A DNA stretch of 34,753 nt from TMED109 sp002171375 (GTDB lineage Bacteria > Pseudomonadota > Alphaproteobacteria > TMED109), in NCBI GenBank assembly GCA_965657505.1, contig CBFHON010000011.1, forward strand, positions 1-34,753. The letters run 5' to 3'. The notes beneath the pieces are model-generated. The model was not told the origin of the DNA. It saw only the letters and a program-made list of their open reading frames with translations, and ran no database searches. Of the stretch, positions 1-8,509 are shown piece by piece; positions within the stretch are counted from its first letter, which is position 1; each line of letters begins with the position of its first letter. The position numbers and the translations under genes were made by a program.

Positions 1-402
1 TTCAACAACTTGCTCTATCCTTGGTGTAATTTTATAAGGAGTTAAAATTAATATATCTATATCAGACCCAGGAGCTAAATTACCTCGGCCGTAACCACCA
101 ACAGCAATAACTGATAATTTGTCCGCCTTAGTAGGGTTTGCGATAGGAAATGCATGAGTGTTTATAACATCGTAAGTACTTAATATTATGGCATCAATAG
201 CTTTTGATCTTAATTCTCCAGAGTAAAGACCATTTTTATTTTTCATAAAAAGTTCTTTTATATTTGCATTATTATCATCAATAAAATTTTTTAATATCGG
301 TAATAAGTTCTGTTTAAGGGACTTACCAGAATCTTTTTTAGATAAAGCATTTTCTATCTTTTCTATCAAATTTCTTCGATTAAAATGATATTTATTATTC
401 AC
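1..402 (-). CDS. glnD: Bifunctional PII uridylyltransferase/uridylyl-removing enzyme GlnD, 5' part only
   Basis: The first 134 codons run off the left edge of the window. The protein begins MNNKYHFNRRNLIEKIEN and reaches the nucleotidyltransferase core, with GGYGRGNL followed by GSDIDILIL near residues 108-123; this G-G-x-G-R-x-x-L...S-D-x-D pattern is the NTP/metal-binding signature of GlnD. In the family this domain uridylylates PII according to glutamine status. The start is a GTG at 402-400: an AGGA sits about six bases upstream, and the ATG overlapping it (404-402) is out of frame and hits TGA immediately. It starts 14 bp after the mutS stop, so the two are probably co-transcribed; this adjacency occurs in several alphaproteobacteria. 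The HD, ACT and remaining domains lie outside the window. Confidence 0.9.
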   Translation of the reverse strand, partial: MNNKYHFNRRNLIEKIENALSKKDSGKSLKQNLLPILKNFIDDNNANIKELFMKNKNGLYSGELRSKAIDAIILSTYDVINTHAFPIANPTKADKLSVIAVGGYGRGNLAPGSDIDILILTPYKITPRIEQVVE

Positions 403-416
403 ATATTTTCCTAATT

Positions 417-3125
417 TTATTTATCTAATTTTTTTATACTTTTATCATAAGTATATAGCTTCTCTAGCGCTTCTCTAGGAGACAGGCTGTCTATATCTGT
501 AGCAGTTATATCAGTAATAATACTATTTAAAATATCATTATTTTTTAAATCTTGCGACGATTGTTTTTTTTCCATCTTCTGTAACCTTGAAGTTTTATCT
601 AAACTTTCATAATCATCTAATATATTTTTAGCTCTTTCTAATACAGGATTTGGAATTCCTGCTAAAGAAGCGACGTGAATTCCATATGAACCTTTAGCTA
701 TTCCTTTTTCTACAGTATATAGAAAAATAACTTTATTTTTCCACTCCTTAACCTTCATGGTATGGCACGATAAAGATTTTAAAGAGTCTGATAATTTAGT
801 TAATTCATGGTAATGCGTAGCAAAGAGTGTTCTAGAATTACAATCATTATGTAAATGTTCTAAAATAGCCCATGCTAAAGATAATCCATCATAAGTAGAA
901 GTTCCTCTTCCTACTTCATCCATAATTACCAAAGACTTTTTTCCAGCTTGATTTAATATTGAAGCTGTTTCTAACATTTCAACCATAAAAGTTGATCTTC
1001 CACTGGCAAGATCATCTGAAGAACCAACACGACTAAATAATGAGTCAACTATACCTATTGAAGCTTTTTTAGCAGGGACAAAGGAACCAGCCTGAGCAAG
1101 AATAGTAATAAGTGCATTTTGTCTCAGAAAAGTAGACTTTCCTGCCATATTTGGTCCTGTAATTAACCATATTTTGTCTTCATTATTTAAATTACAATTA
1201 TTACTATAAAAACTATCTTCACCAGATTTATGCATAGATAATTCTACAGAAGGATGACGCCCCTCTATAATTTCTAAGCTTTGGTCTTCCAAAATTGATG
1301 GCCTTACAAAGTTATACAATGTTGCTATTTCTGCTAAAGATGACGCTACATCTAATCTTGAAATACCATATGATATGCTAGCCAAATCATTATGCTGGTC
1401 CTTAATGGCAACTCTAATATCTTCAAATATTTTTAATTCAATATCTATAGCTTTTTCTGCTGAATTACTTATTTCTTCTGACAACTTTGAAAGTTCATCA
1501 GTTATAAAACGAGAAACCCCTTTTAAAGATTGTCTTGGAATGAACCTTTCTACACCTTCCATCTGAAGAAACTTCTTTTTTTGTAATTGAGTAATTTCAA
1601 AAAAATGTCCAAGTACGTTATTGTATTTAATTTTTAAAGTACTTAATCCCGTTTTTATTCTCTCTTCGGATTCCATTTCAATAATATGTTGTCTACTCTC
1701 ATCTCTAAAAGACGTAACCTTATCCAGTTCTTTAGAGTAACCCTTTTTCACAAACCCTCCATCTTTTGCAAACAGTGGTAGATTGTCTGATAAAATGTTT
1801 TCAATAGATTTTAAGAGAGGCAAACATTTTTTTAAATCACCAATTATTTCTGTTAATAATTTAGGAATCTTTTTTAGTTTTATATTCTCTAAAATATCTG
1901 CAAGATTATGGGCTGCCTCAATTCCTAATTTTATAGATTGAAGGTCTCTAGGTCCTCCTCGCGACAATATTATTCTTGCTTTAGCTCTATCAATATCAGC
2001 AGAGGATTTTAATATTTTTCTTATACTATTTCTAATAGACTGTGACTCAACAAAAAACTCAATTAAATCTAAACGTTCATCTATCTCATTTAAATTAGTT
2101 AAAGGTGCTGATATATCTCTATCTAATTGCCTCGCTCCTACAGCAGTCAGAGTAAAATCTACTGAATCAATTAAGCTGCCTTTTTTATTGCCTGATAATG
2201 TCTGGTTAATTTCTAAACTTTTTCTTGTAGAGTTATCAATCTGCATTGTTGATTCATTTTTTATAGATTTAGGAAATCTTATAGGAGGAATATTTCCTTT
2301 TTGTGTAAGAGAAACATAGTCTAACAAAGACCAACAAGACAGAATCTCATTTTCTGTAAAGTTTCCAAATGAGTCTAGAGATTTAACTCCATAATTTAGG
2401 CATATTAATTTTTCTGCTTTTTTACTATTAGTAATATTTTGAGCAACAGGAGTAATGATACAATCAAATGTAGTCTTTAGTAATTCTATATAATTGTTTT
2501 CTTCTAACAGTTTATTATCTATGGCTAAAATTTCTTTAGGCCTAACTCTAGAAATAGATGTTAAAAAATTATTTTTGGAACATAATTCTGAGTAAATTTC
2601 ACCTGTTGAAATATCTATCCATGACAAACCTATATTATTTTTTGAATAGGCTATACATAGTAAAAAGTTATTCTTATCCGCTTCTAATAATACTTCTTCT
2701 GTTAAAGTACCTGGCGTAACTATTCTTACTACTTCTCTTTGAACTATTGCTTTATAGCCTCCTCTTATTTTTGCATCTTTAGGGCTCTCTACTTGCTCGC
2801 ATACAGCAATTTTATAATTCTTTTTTGTTAACTTTTCTAAATATGGCATATAAGAGTGATAAGGAACGCCACACATTGGGACAGGCTTTCCATCATATTG
2901 GCCTCTGCTTGTTAAGGCAATATCTAATTCTTTAGATGCAATAACGGCATCTTCAAAAAATAATTCATAAAAATCTCCCATCCTGAAAAAAAGAAGACAG
3001 TCCTCATTTTCAGCCTTAACTTTCATAAATTGTTGGAACATAGGAGTAGTTTTTAATATTGCTTCACCGTTAGCTTTTGACAATAAAAGTAAAGATTGTT
3101 GTTCTAAATTGTTATTGCTAGGCAT
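417..3125 (-). CDS. mutS: DNA mismatch repair protein MutS
   Basis: Mismatch recognition ATPase of methyl-independent/dependent repair, acting as a dimer on newly replicated DNA with MutL. From the ATG it is 902 aa, a normal length. Near the N-terminus is MGDFYELF, whose Phe and Glu (the F-x-E motif) read the mispaired base. The connector and clamp/lever regions follow, and the C-terminal ABC ATPase has Walker A GPNMAGKST at about residue 655 and Walker B/D-loop DEVGRGTST at about 735. A TTG at 3137 would add four residues, but the ATG at 3125 has GAG about eight bases upstream and is preferred. It is the first visible gene of a mutS-glnD operon and is transcribed divergently from maeB. All motifs are intact. 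Confidence 0.97.
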   Translation of the reverse strand: MPSNNNLEQQSLLLLSKANGEAILKTTPMFQQFMKVKAENEDCLLFFRMGDFYELFFEDAVIASKELDIALTSRGQYDGKPVPMCGVPYHSYMPYLEKLTKKNYKIAVCEQVESPKDAKIRGGYKAIVQREVVRIVTPGTLTEEVLLEADKNNFLLCIAYSKNNIGLSWIDISTGEIYSELCSKNNFLTSISRVRPKEILAIDNKLLEENNYIELLKTTFDCIITPVAQNITNSKKAEKLICLNYGVKSLDSFGNFTENEILSCWSLLDYVSLTQKGNIPPIRFPKSIKNESTMQIDNSTRKSLEINQTLSGNKKGSLIDSVDFTLTAVGARQLDRDISAPLTNLNEIDERLDLIEFFVESQSIRNSIRKILKSSADIDRAKARIILSRGGPRDLQSIKLGIEAAHNLADILENIKLKKIPKLLTEIIGDLKKCLPLLKSIENILSDNLPLFAKDGGFVKKGYSKELDKVTSFRDESRQHIIEMESEERIKTGLSTLKIKYNNVLGHFFEITQLQKKKFLQMEGVERFIPRQSLKGVSRFITDELSKLSEEISNSAEKAIDIELKIFEDIRVAIKDQHNDLASISYGISRLDVASSLAEIATLYNFVRPSILEDQSLEIIEGRHPSVELSMHKSGEDSFYSNNCNLNNEDKIWLITGPNMAGKSTFLRQNALITILAQAGSFVPAKKASIGIVDSLFSRVGSSDDLASGRSTFMVEMLETASILNQAGKKSLVIMDEVGRGTSTYDGLSLAWAILEHLHNDCNSRTLFATHYHELTKLSDSLKSLSCHTMKVKEWKNKVIFLYTVEKGIAKGSYGIHVASLAGIPNPVLERAKNILDDYESLDKTSRLQKMEKKQSSQDLKNNDILNSIITDITATDIDSLSPREALEKLYTYDKSIKKLDK

Positions 3126-3311
3126 AATACTACTCAACTTAAAATTTTTGATGTTAGAATGTTACTATACCATATCGTATAAATTATCTCATGATAAATA
3201 TATTCTATATAATACCTTATATATTTAATTTTAATTCTGTATTAAATAGATAGACCTTATTTACTAATAAATGTAATCTGTAAGTATTAAAATTATTTGG
3301 ATAAAATATAT
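3126..3311. promoter_or_regulatory. Divergent mutS/maeB intergenic region
   Basis: About 190 bp, very AT-rich, between the chosen starts of two divergent genes, so it must carry both promoters. I see no clear sigma-70 pair with good spacing and no strong hairpin. The only repeated element is TGTAAT followed directly by CTGTAAG at 3272-3284; the half-sites are 7 bp apart rather than the 11 bp of a Pho box, so I do not call an operator. Confidence 0.4.
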
Positions 3312-5609
3312 ATGCCTAAGTCAATACATCCGAAAGATGCCCTTAATTTTCATAGTAAAGGCAAACCGGGTAAATTAGAAATATCTCCTACTAAGCCTTT
3401 ATCAACTGCGCGAGATTTATCTTTGGCTTATTCTCCAGGAGTTGCAATACCATGTCTCGAAATTGAAAAAAAACCATCAACAGCTTATGACTATACCTCA
3501 AAAGGAAATATGGTTGCCGTCATATCTAATGGAACTGCCGTTTTAGGTTTAGGTAATATAGGTGCATTAGCTTCAAAGCCTGTGATGGAAGGAAAAGCTG
3601 TATTATTTAAAAAATTTGCAGATATAGATGGCATAGATTTAGAAGTTAATACAGAAGATGCCGATGAATTTATTAATAGTGTAAAGGTTCTAGGTAAAAC
3701 TTGGGGTGGTATAAATTTAGAAGATATTAAAGCTCCTGAATGTTTTATTATTGAAGAAAAATTATCTGAACTTTTAGATATTCCCGTATTTCATGATGAT
3801 CAACATGGTACAGCTATTATAGCTGCAGCAGGTTTAATTAATGCTTTAGATATTACTAATAGGAAAATAGATAATTTTACTATGGTTGTAAATGGTGCTG
3901 GAGCTGCAGGAATAGCTTGCGCAGAATTATTGAATGCAATGGGAATGCCTAAAAAGAATATAATTATGTGTGATACAAAAGGTGTCATTCATAGAGACAG
4001 AACAGACTTAAATCAATGGAAGTCCGCACATGCAGTATCTACTAAAAAACGATCTTTAGCTGAAGCTTTAAAAGGAGCGGATGTTGCTTTTGGGCTATCT
4101 GTAAAAGGAGCTTTTACAAAAGAAATGATGAAAGTTATGGCTCCTAATCCAATAGTTTTTGCCATGGCTAATCCAGATCCAGAAATAACCCCAGAGGAAT
4201 TAAACGAAATTCGTCCCGATGCAATAATTGCAACAGGAAGATCCGATTACCCAAATCAAGTTAATAATGTCTTAGGGTTTCCTTTTATATTTAGAGGCGC
4301 TTTGGATGCAAGAGCATCAAGAATAAATATGGAAATGAAGATTGCGGCAACGAATGCATTAGCACAACTAGCAAGACAAGATGTTCCTGATGAGGTTTCT
4401 GCTGCATATAGCGGGGCTGAATTGCATTATGGACCGCAATATATTATTCCAACTCCATTTGACCCAAGACTTATAACAACCATACCTCCCGCTGTTGCAA
4501 AAGCTGCTGCTGATTCAGGTGTTGCACAAAAACCTATTAAAGATGATGTTAGTTATCGGAGAGAACTAGCAATGAGACTAGACCAAACTGCCTCCATGAT
4601 TCAAATGTTATCTGTTAGAGTGAAAGATAACCCTAAAAAAATGGTGTTTGCAGAAGGTGAAGAAGAAAGAATTATTCGCGCTGCATATCAATGGTCGAAA
4701 GATGGTTATGGTGATGCTGTATTAATAGGGAGAAAAAGTAGAGTACTAAGTGCAATTGAAAACTTAGGATTAGACCCTAACCTTAAGGGAATAGAAATAC
4801 TAAACGCAAAAATTAGTAAACGCAATTCTCATTATACTGATTTTTTATATTCAAGACTTCAAAGATCAGGCTTCTTAAAAAGAGATTGTGTAAGACTAAT
4901 TAATCAAGATAGAAATAGTTTTGCTGCTTGTGTAGTTGCTACCGGAGATGCGGATGCGATGGTAACGGGCACAACTAGAAATTATTATGCAAGCTTAAAA
5001 GATATTAAGCGCGTGGTTGCAATAGAAAAAAATAAACTTCTATTTGGTTTATCAATTATGATTACAAGAAGTAGAACACTTTTTATTGCAGATAGTACTG
5101 TAATACATACTCCAACTTCAGAAGAACTAGCAGATATTGCAATTCAAGCGGCTAATGAAGCGAGAGCGCTTGGACACACTCCAAGAGTTGCATTGCTGTC
5201 ATTTGCAAATTTTGGAAATCCGACGATGAAAGGAACGGAACGTATCCATGAGGCCATAGAAATATTAAATAAAAGAAAAGTAGACTTTGAATATGATGGT
5301 GAGATGAGTGCAGATGTTGCTTTAAATAAAGAATTATTAGAACTTTACCCTTTTAGTGGATTGTCAGAACCTGCTAATATTTTAATAATGCCCGGTCTTC
5401 ATTCTGCAAATATTGCAGCAAAATTATTAGGACAAGTTGGTGGAGGAGAGGTTATAGGGCCCATATTAAACGGTTTTTCTAAGTCAATTCAAATAATGCC
5501 AATAGGTGCAAATGTTTCAGAAATACTTAACTATGCAATGTTTGCAGCGCATGATGCAACACTTTTAAAAGTGAAAAAAAATAATGCGCTTTCAAAAGTT
5601 GGCAATTAG
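3312..5609 (+). CDS. maeB: NADP-dependent malic enzyme fused to phosphotransacetylase-like domain (MaeB)
   Basis: Converts malate to pyruvate and CO2 with reduction of NAD(P), linking the TCA cycle to pyruvate and NADPH supply in the cytoplasm. The order of domains is malic enzyme N-terminal domain (about residues 15-155, with SLAYSPGVA, the conserved Lys region GKAVLFKKFADID and the metal-binding DDQHGTA), NAD(P)-binding domain (about 160-425, with VVNGAGAAGIACAELL), then a phosphotransacetylase-family domain (about 440-760, beginning KKMVFAEGEEERI). The fused C-terminal domain is typical of the long MaeB class and is usually regulatory (acetyl-CoA binding) rather than catalytic. The ATG at 3312 gives 765 aa, close to the E. 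coli homologue; a TTG at 3297 would add five residues but has no ribosome site. Stands alone; about 160 bp separate it from plcP. Confidence 0.96.
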   Translation: MPKSIHPKDALNFHSKGKPGKLEISPTKPLSTARDLSLAYSPGVAIPCLEIEKKPSTAYDYTSKGNMVAVISNGTAVLGLGNIGALASKPVMEGKAVLFKKFADIDGIDLEVNTEDADEFINSVKVLGKTWGGINLEDIKAPECFIIEEKLSELLDIPVFHDDQHGTAIIAAAGLINALDITNRKIDNFTMVVNGAGAAGIACAELLNAMGMPKKNIIMCDTKGVIHRDRTDLNQWKSAHAVSTKKRSLAEALKGADVAFGLSVKGAFTKEMMKVMAPNPIVFAMANPDPEITPEELNEIRPDAIIATGRSDYPNQVNNVLGFPFIFRGALDARASRINMEMKIAATNALAQLARQDVPDEVSAAYSGAELHYGPQYIIPTPFDPRLITTIPPAVAKAAADSGVAQKPIKDDVSYRRELAMRLDQTASMIQMLSVRVKDNPKKMVFAEGEEERIIRAAYQWSKDGYGDAVLIGRKSRVLSAIENLGLDPNLKGIEILNAKISKRNSHYTDFLYSRLQRSGFLKRDCVRLINQDRNSFAACVVATGDADAMVTGTTRNYYASLKDIKRVVAIEKNKLLFGLSIMITRSRTLFIADSTVIHTPTSEELADIAIQAANEARALGHTPRVALLSFANFGNPTMKGTERIHEAIEILNKRKVDFEYDGEMSADVALNKELLELYPFSGLSEPANILIMPGLHSANIAAKLLGQVGGGEVIGPILNGFSKSIQIMPIGANVSEILNYAMFAAHDATLLKVKKNNALSKVGN

Positions 5610-5652
5610 TTCAATCTAAATATATTAAAAATAATTAAATCTATTAATATTT

Positions 5653-5670
5653 CACTCATTATACTTTAAA
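5653..5670 (+). promoter_or_regulatory. Weak Pho-box candidate upstream of plcP
   Basis: CACTCAT-TATA-CTTTAAA: two 7-base half-sites with a 4-base spacer, the 11-bp period of a PhoB site. Each half-site matches the CTGTMAT consensus at about five of seven positions. It lies about 98 bp before the plcP ATG, with TATAAA about 20 bp downstream. In DNA this AT-rich such a match could be chance; it gains weight only from the phosphate-related operon it precedes. Confidence 0.25.
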
Positions 5671-5767
5671 TATTCCGCTGATAAACTTAATATAAATTTA
5701 AAAAATTTTTAACGTGTTTGAAATATTAGATAGCTAATTTTTAGAATTGTATAATCATAAGGTGCTT

Positions 5768-6595
5768 ATGTTAAAATACAATTTAAAAGAAGAAGCTATT
5801 TATTCATATAGAACTATTTTTATTTCTGATATCCATTTAGGAACGCGTGGTTGCCAAGCTGAATACTTACTAGAATTCATTAAATATACTAATTCAGAAA
5901 AGTTATATTTAATAGGAGACATAATAGATGGTTGGGCATTAAAAAAATCTTGGTATTGGCCCCAAACTCATAATGACGTTATTCAAAAACTTTTACGAAA
6001 AGCAAAAAAAGGGACTGATGTTAAATATATAGCTGGCAACCATGATGAAATTATTCGGAAATTTATCCCTATTACTTTTGGTCACATAAAAATTTATAAT
6101 CAGTATGTGCATAAAACTAAAAAAGGAAAAAAATACCTAATAATTCATGGGGATCAATTTGATGGCATTATGCAATATGCAAAGTGGATATCTATAATAG
6201 GGTCAACGGCTTACGAATGGCTAATTAAGATGAATAGCTTAATAAATTATTTTAGAAAAAAAATGGGAAAAGAATACTGGTCTTTATCAAAATATATAAA
6301 ATTTAAAGTTAAAAATGCAGTAAACTACATAAGTCATTATGAAGAACTAATAAGTCAATATGCAAAAAAAAGAGGTGCTGATGGAGTAATATGTGGTCAT
6401 ATACATCATGCAGAAATTAAAAACATCGGCAAAATAGATTATTTAAATGATGGAGATTGGGTAGAGAGCTGTTCTGCAATAGTAGAACATTTTAGTGGCG
6501 AATTTGAAATAATTAATTGGATTGAACAAAGAAAAAATATATTAGAAATTATTGAAAAGAAAAATTTACTTAGAAAAAAAGAAGTGAGCCTTTGA
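5768..6595 (+). CDS. plcP: PlcP-type calcineurin-like metallophosphoesterase, probable phospholipase C
   Basis: Likely removes the phosphorylated headgroup from membrane phospholipids, releasing diacylglycerol, as shown for Sinorhizobium meliloti PlcP. The complete metallophosphoesterase metal set is visible: D21 and H23 (SDIHLG), D51 (GDIIDGW), N91-H92 (GNHDE), H127 with D129 (HGDQFD), H211 and H213 (GHIHHAE). The C-terminal DGDWVESC block is characteristic of the alphaproteobacterial PlcP group, often annotated as UDP-2,3-diacylglucosamine diphosphatase; LpxH itself is shorter. The ATG at 5768 has AAGG six bases upstream and gives 275 aa; the TTG at 5747 is less likely. No signal peptide, so it acts on the cytoplasmic face. 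Its stop overlaps the start of agt by 4 bp, and a DAG kinase follows: the neighbourhood supports PlcP over LpxH. Confidence 0.82.
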   Translation: MLKYNLKEEAIYSYRTIFISDIHLGTRGCQAEYLLEFIKYTNSEKLYLIGDIIDGWALKKSWYWPQTHNDVIQKLLRKAKKGTDVKYIAGNHDEIIRKFIPITFGHIKIYNQYVHKTKKGKKYLIIHGDQFDGIMQYAKWISIIGSTAYEWLIKMNSLINYFRKKMGKEYWSLSKYIKFKVKNAVNYISHYEELISQYAKKRGADGVICGHIHHAEIKNIGKIDYLNDGDWVESCSAIVEHFSGEFEIINWIEQRKNILEIIEKKNLLRKKEVSL

Positions 6596-7605
6596 AGATT
6601 CTAATTGCTACTGATGCCTGGGATCCTCAAACTAATGGCGTAGTAATAACTCTTAAAAACCTTGGAAAACAACTTATAAATAACAAAAATGAAGTTTATT
6701 ATATAACTCCTAAGATGTTTAAAACTATTCCATGTCCAACCTATCCTGAAATCAGATTATCGATAAATATATGGCCTAAAATAAATAAAATAATTAAAAA
6801 AATTGATCCGGAAGTAGTTCATATTGCGACAGAGGGGCCTATAGGCTTTTTTACCAAGAAATATTGTAATAAACATAATATAAAATTTACAACCTCTTAC
6901 CATACAAAATTTCCAGAATATATTTATGAAAGAATAAAAATAAAATTAGTAGAAAATTTAGCATATAAATTTCTTGCAAATTTTCATAAAGATGCAGAAA
7001 GAACTCTTGTTACAACTAAATCAATAAAAAATGAACTTATATATAAGGGCTTCATTAAAAACAAACTAAAAGTTTGGACAAGGGGTGTAGACCGCTCCAT
7101 TTTTAAAAAAATAAATGGAAGATCATTTGATTATAAACCTCCCATATATATTTATGTTGGACGAGTTTCTGTTGAGAAAAATTTAACAGAATTTCTAGAC
7201 TTAAATATTGATGGTACAAAAATTGTAATTGGTAATGGCCCGATGCTAGATTATTTAAAAAAAAAATATTTTAATGTTCTTTTTTTAGGAAAAAAAGATC
7301 AATTTACTATAGCTAAATATCTTCTTGAAAGCGATGTTTTTGTTTTTCCAAGCAAAACTGACACATTTGGCGTTGTAGTTATAGAAGCCTTAGCTATGGG
7401 CCTTCCTGTAGCTGCATTTCCTGTTCCTGGTCCTTTAGATATTATAGGGGGAACTAAAATAGATGTATTAGACTGGGATCTAAAAAAATCAATCAAGAAG
7501 GCATTAAAAGTAGATAAAAAAGATTGTATAAATTTAGCTCAAAAATATACTTGGGAAAATTGTGCTAAAATATTTACTAAACAAATGTATATAAATCAAA
7601 AATAA
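6592..7605 (+). CDS. agt: Agt-type GT4 glycosyltransferase, probable diacylglycerol glycosyltransferase
   Basis: Probably transfers a sugar from a nucleotide sugar to diacylglycerol, making a phosphorus-free glycolipid that replaces phospholipid. It is 337 aa, with the GT-B two-Rossmann layout: N-terminal MKILIATDAWDPQTNGV, and a C-terminal nucleotide-sugar site containing PSKTDTFGVVVIEALAMG then PVPGPLDII, the E-x7-E-like region of family GT4 in the version found in alphaproteobacterial Agt. The start is TTG at 6592, overlapping the plcP stop (TTGA); GAG lies a few bases upstream, the next Met is too far in, and the first strand of the fold begins exactly here. Translational coupling to plcP is likely. 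The sugar (glucose, galactose or glucuronate) cannot be read from the sequence. Confidence 0.82.
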   Translation: MKILIATDAWDPQTNGVVITLKNLGKQLINNKNEVYYITPKMFKTIPCPTYPEIRLSINIWPKINKIIKKIDPEVVHIATEGPIGFFTKKYCNKHNIKFTTSYHTKFPEYIYERIKIKLVENLAYKFLANFHKDAERTLVTTKSIKNELIYKGFIKNKLKVWTRGVDRSIFKKINGRSFDYKPPIYIYVGRVSVEKNLTEFLDLNIDGTKIVIGNGPMLDYLKKKYFNVLFLGKKDQFTIAKYLLESDVFVFPSKTDTFGVVVIEALAMGLPVAAFPVPGPLDIIGGTKIDVLDWDLKKSIKKALKVDKKDCINLAQKYTWENCAKIFTKQMYINQK

Positions 7606-7624
7606 ATTTAAATAATTAACAAAA

Positions 7625-8509
7625 ATGAAAAAGAAATTATTAATAATATACAATCCTACTGCTGGACAAAGAAACAAACGATTTTATAATAAAGTTCTAT
7701 TCCACTTTAATAAAAACAACCTAAAATATGATATTGAGAGAACTAAATTTAAAGGAGATGCATACAAATATGCCCAAAATTATAACTCTAAAAAATATAA
7801 GCACCTTATTGTTGCTGGAGGTGATGGAACCATAAATGAGGTAATTAATGGATTAAAGGCAGAAAACGTCATAATAGGAATTATTCCTCTTGGTACAGCT
7901 AATGTATTTGCGGCTGAAATAGGACTAAAAAATACTTCTTTTGAAATAGCTCAAAATATCATAAATGGCTATAACAAAAAAGTATTTATTGGCCGTATTA
8001 ATGAAAAAAGGTTTGTACAAATGGTGGGTATTGGTTTTGATGCTCACATTGTAAATAAAATTAACTTAAAATTAAAAAAAACCTTAGGTAAATTTGCATA
8101 TGTATATCAAACATTAGTGCACCTAATAAAATTTAAAAATAATAGTTATACTATTATTATAAGAGATAAAAGTTACAAAGCCAGTTCTATAGTTATTTCT
8201 AACGGACACTTTTATGGAGGCAGATATTTTTGCAGTCCTGCGGCTAGTCCATTTAATAAAAAACTTTATGTTTGCCTATTTCTTGGAAACGGAAGGAGTA
8301 GTTATATAAAATATTCTCTTGCCTTAATTTTAGGAATTATTCCTAAATTAAAAGATATTAAAATAATAGAAGCAAATGATGTATACATAACTCAAAATAA
8401 AAAAGAGCCTGTTCAAGGTGATGGCGAAATAATAACGAATCTTCCGGCAAAAGTTTCAATAGCAAAATTTAAATTAAATTTTATTGTGAACAACCTTAGT
8501 GCGAAGTAA
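7625..8509 (+). CDS. Diacylglycerol kinase-family lipid kinase (YegS/DgkB-like)
   Basis: Soluble lipid kinase of the DAGK catalytic family (PF00781), 294 aa. Visible motifs are IIYNPTAG at residues 7-14, the nucleotide-binding AGGDGTINEV at 64-73 (G65-G66-D67-G68-T69), PLGTANVFA near 98-106 in place of the usual GT-x-N-D-x-A, and a C-terminal QGDGEII. Third gene of plcP-agt-dgk, 19 bp after agt and without a clear ribosome site. In that setting the likely job is to phosphorylate surplus diacylglycerol to phosphatidic acid, so DAG released by PlcP is either glycosylated or recycled. Another lipid substrate is possible, since this family also includes sphingosine-type and YegS kinases. The last 14 bp overlap the convergent ppx gene. 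Confidence 0.85.
   Translation: MKKKLLIIYNPTAGQRNKRFYNKVLFHFNKNNLKYDIERTKFKGDAYKYAQNYNSKKYKHLIVAGGDGTINEVINGLKAENVIIGIIPLGTANVFAAEIGLKNTSFEIAQNIINGYNKKVFIGRINEKRFVQMVGIGFDAHIVNKINLKLKKTLGKFAYVYQTLVHLIKFKNNSYTIIIRDKSYKASSIVISNGHFYGGRYFCSPAASPFNKKLYVCLFLGNGRSSYIKYSLALILGIIPKLKDIKIIEANDVYITQNKKEPVQGDGEIITNLPAKVSIAKFKLNFIVNNLSAK

Noticed and set aside
3272..3284. TGTAAT followed by CTGTAAG ahead of maeB, resembling Pho half-sites
   Set aside because: The half-sites are 7 bp apart instead of 11, and malic enzyme has no evident phosphate role.
5768..6595. Annotation as LpxH (UDP-2,3-diacylglucosamine diphosphatase)
   Set aside because: The fold is shared, but length, the DGDWVESC block and the agt/DAG-kinase neighbours fit PlcP better.
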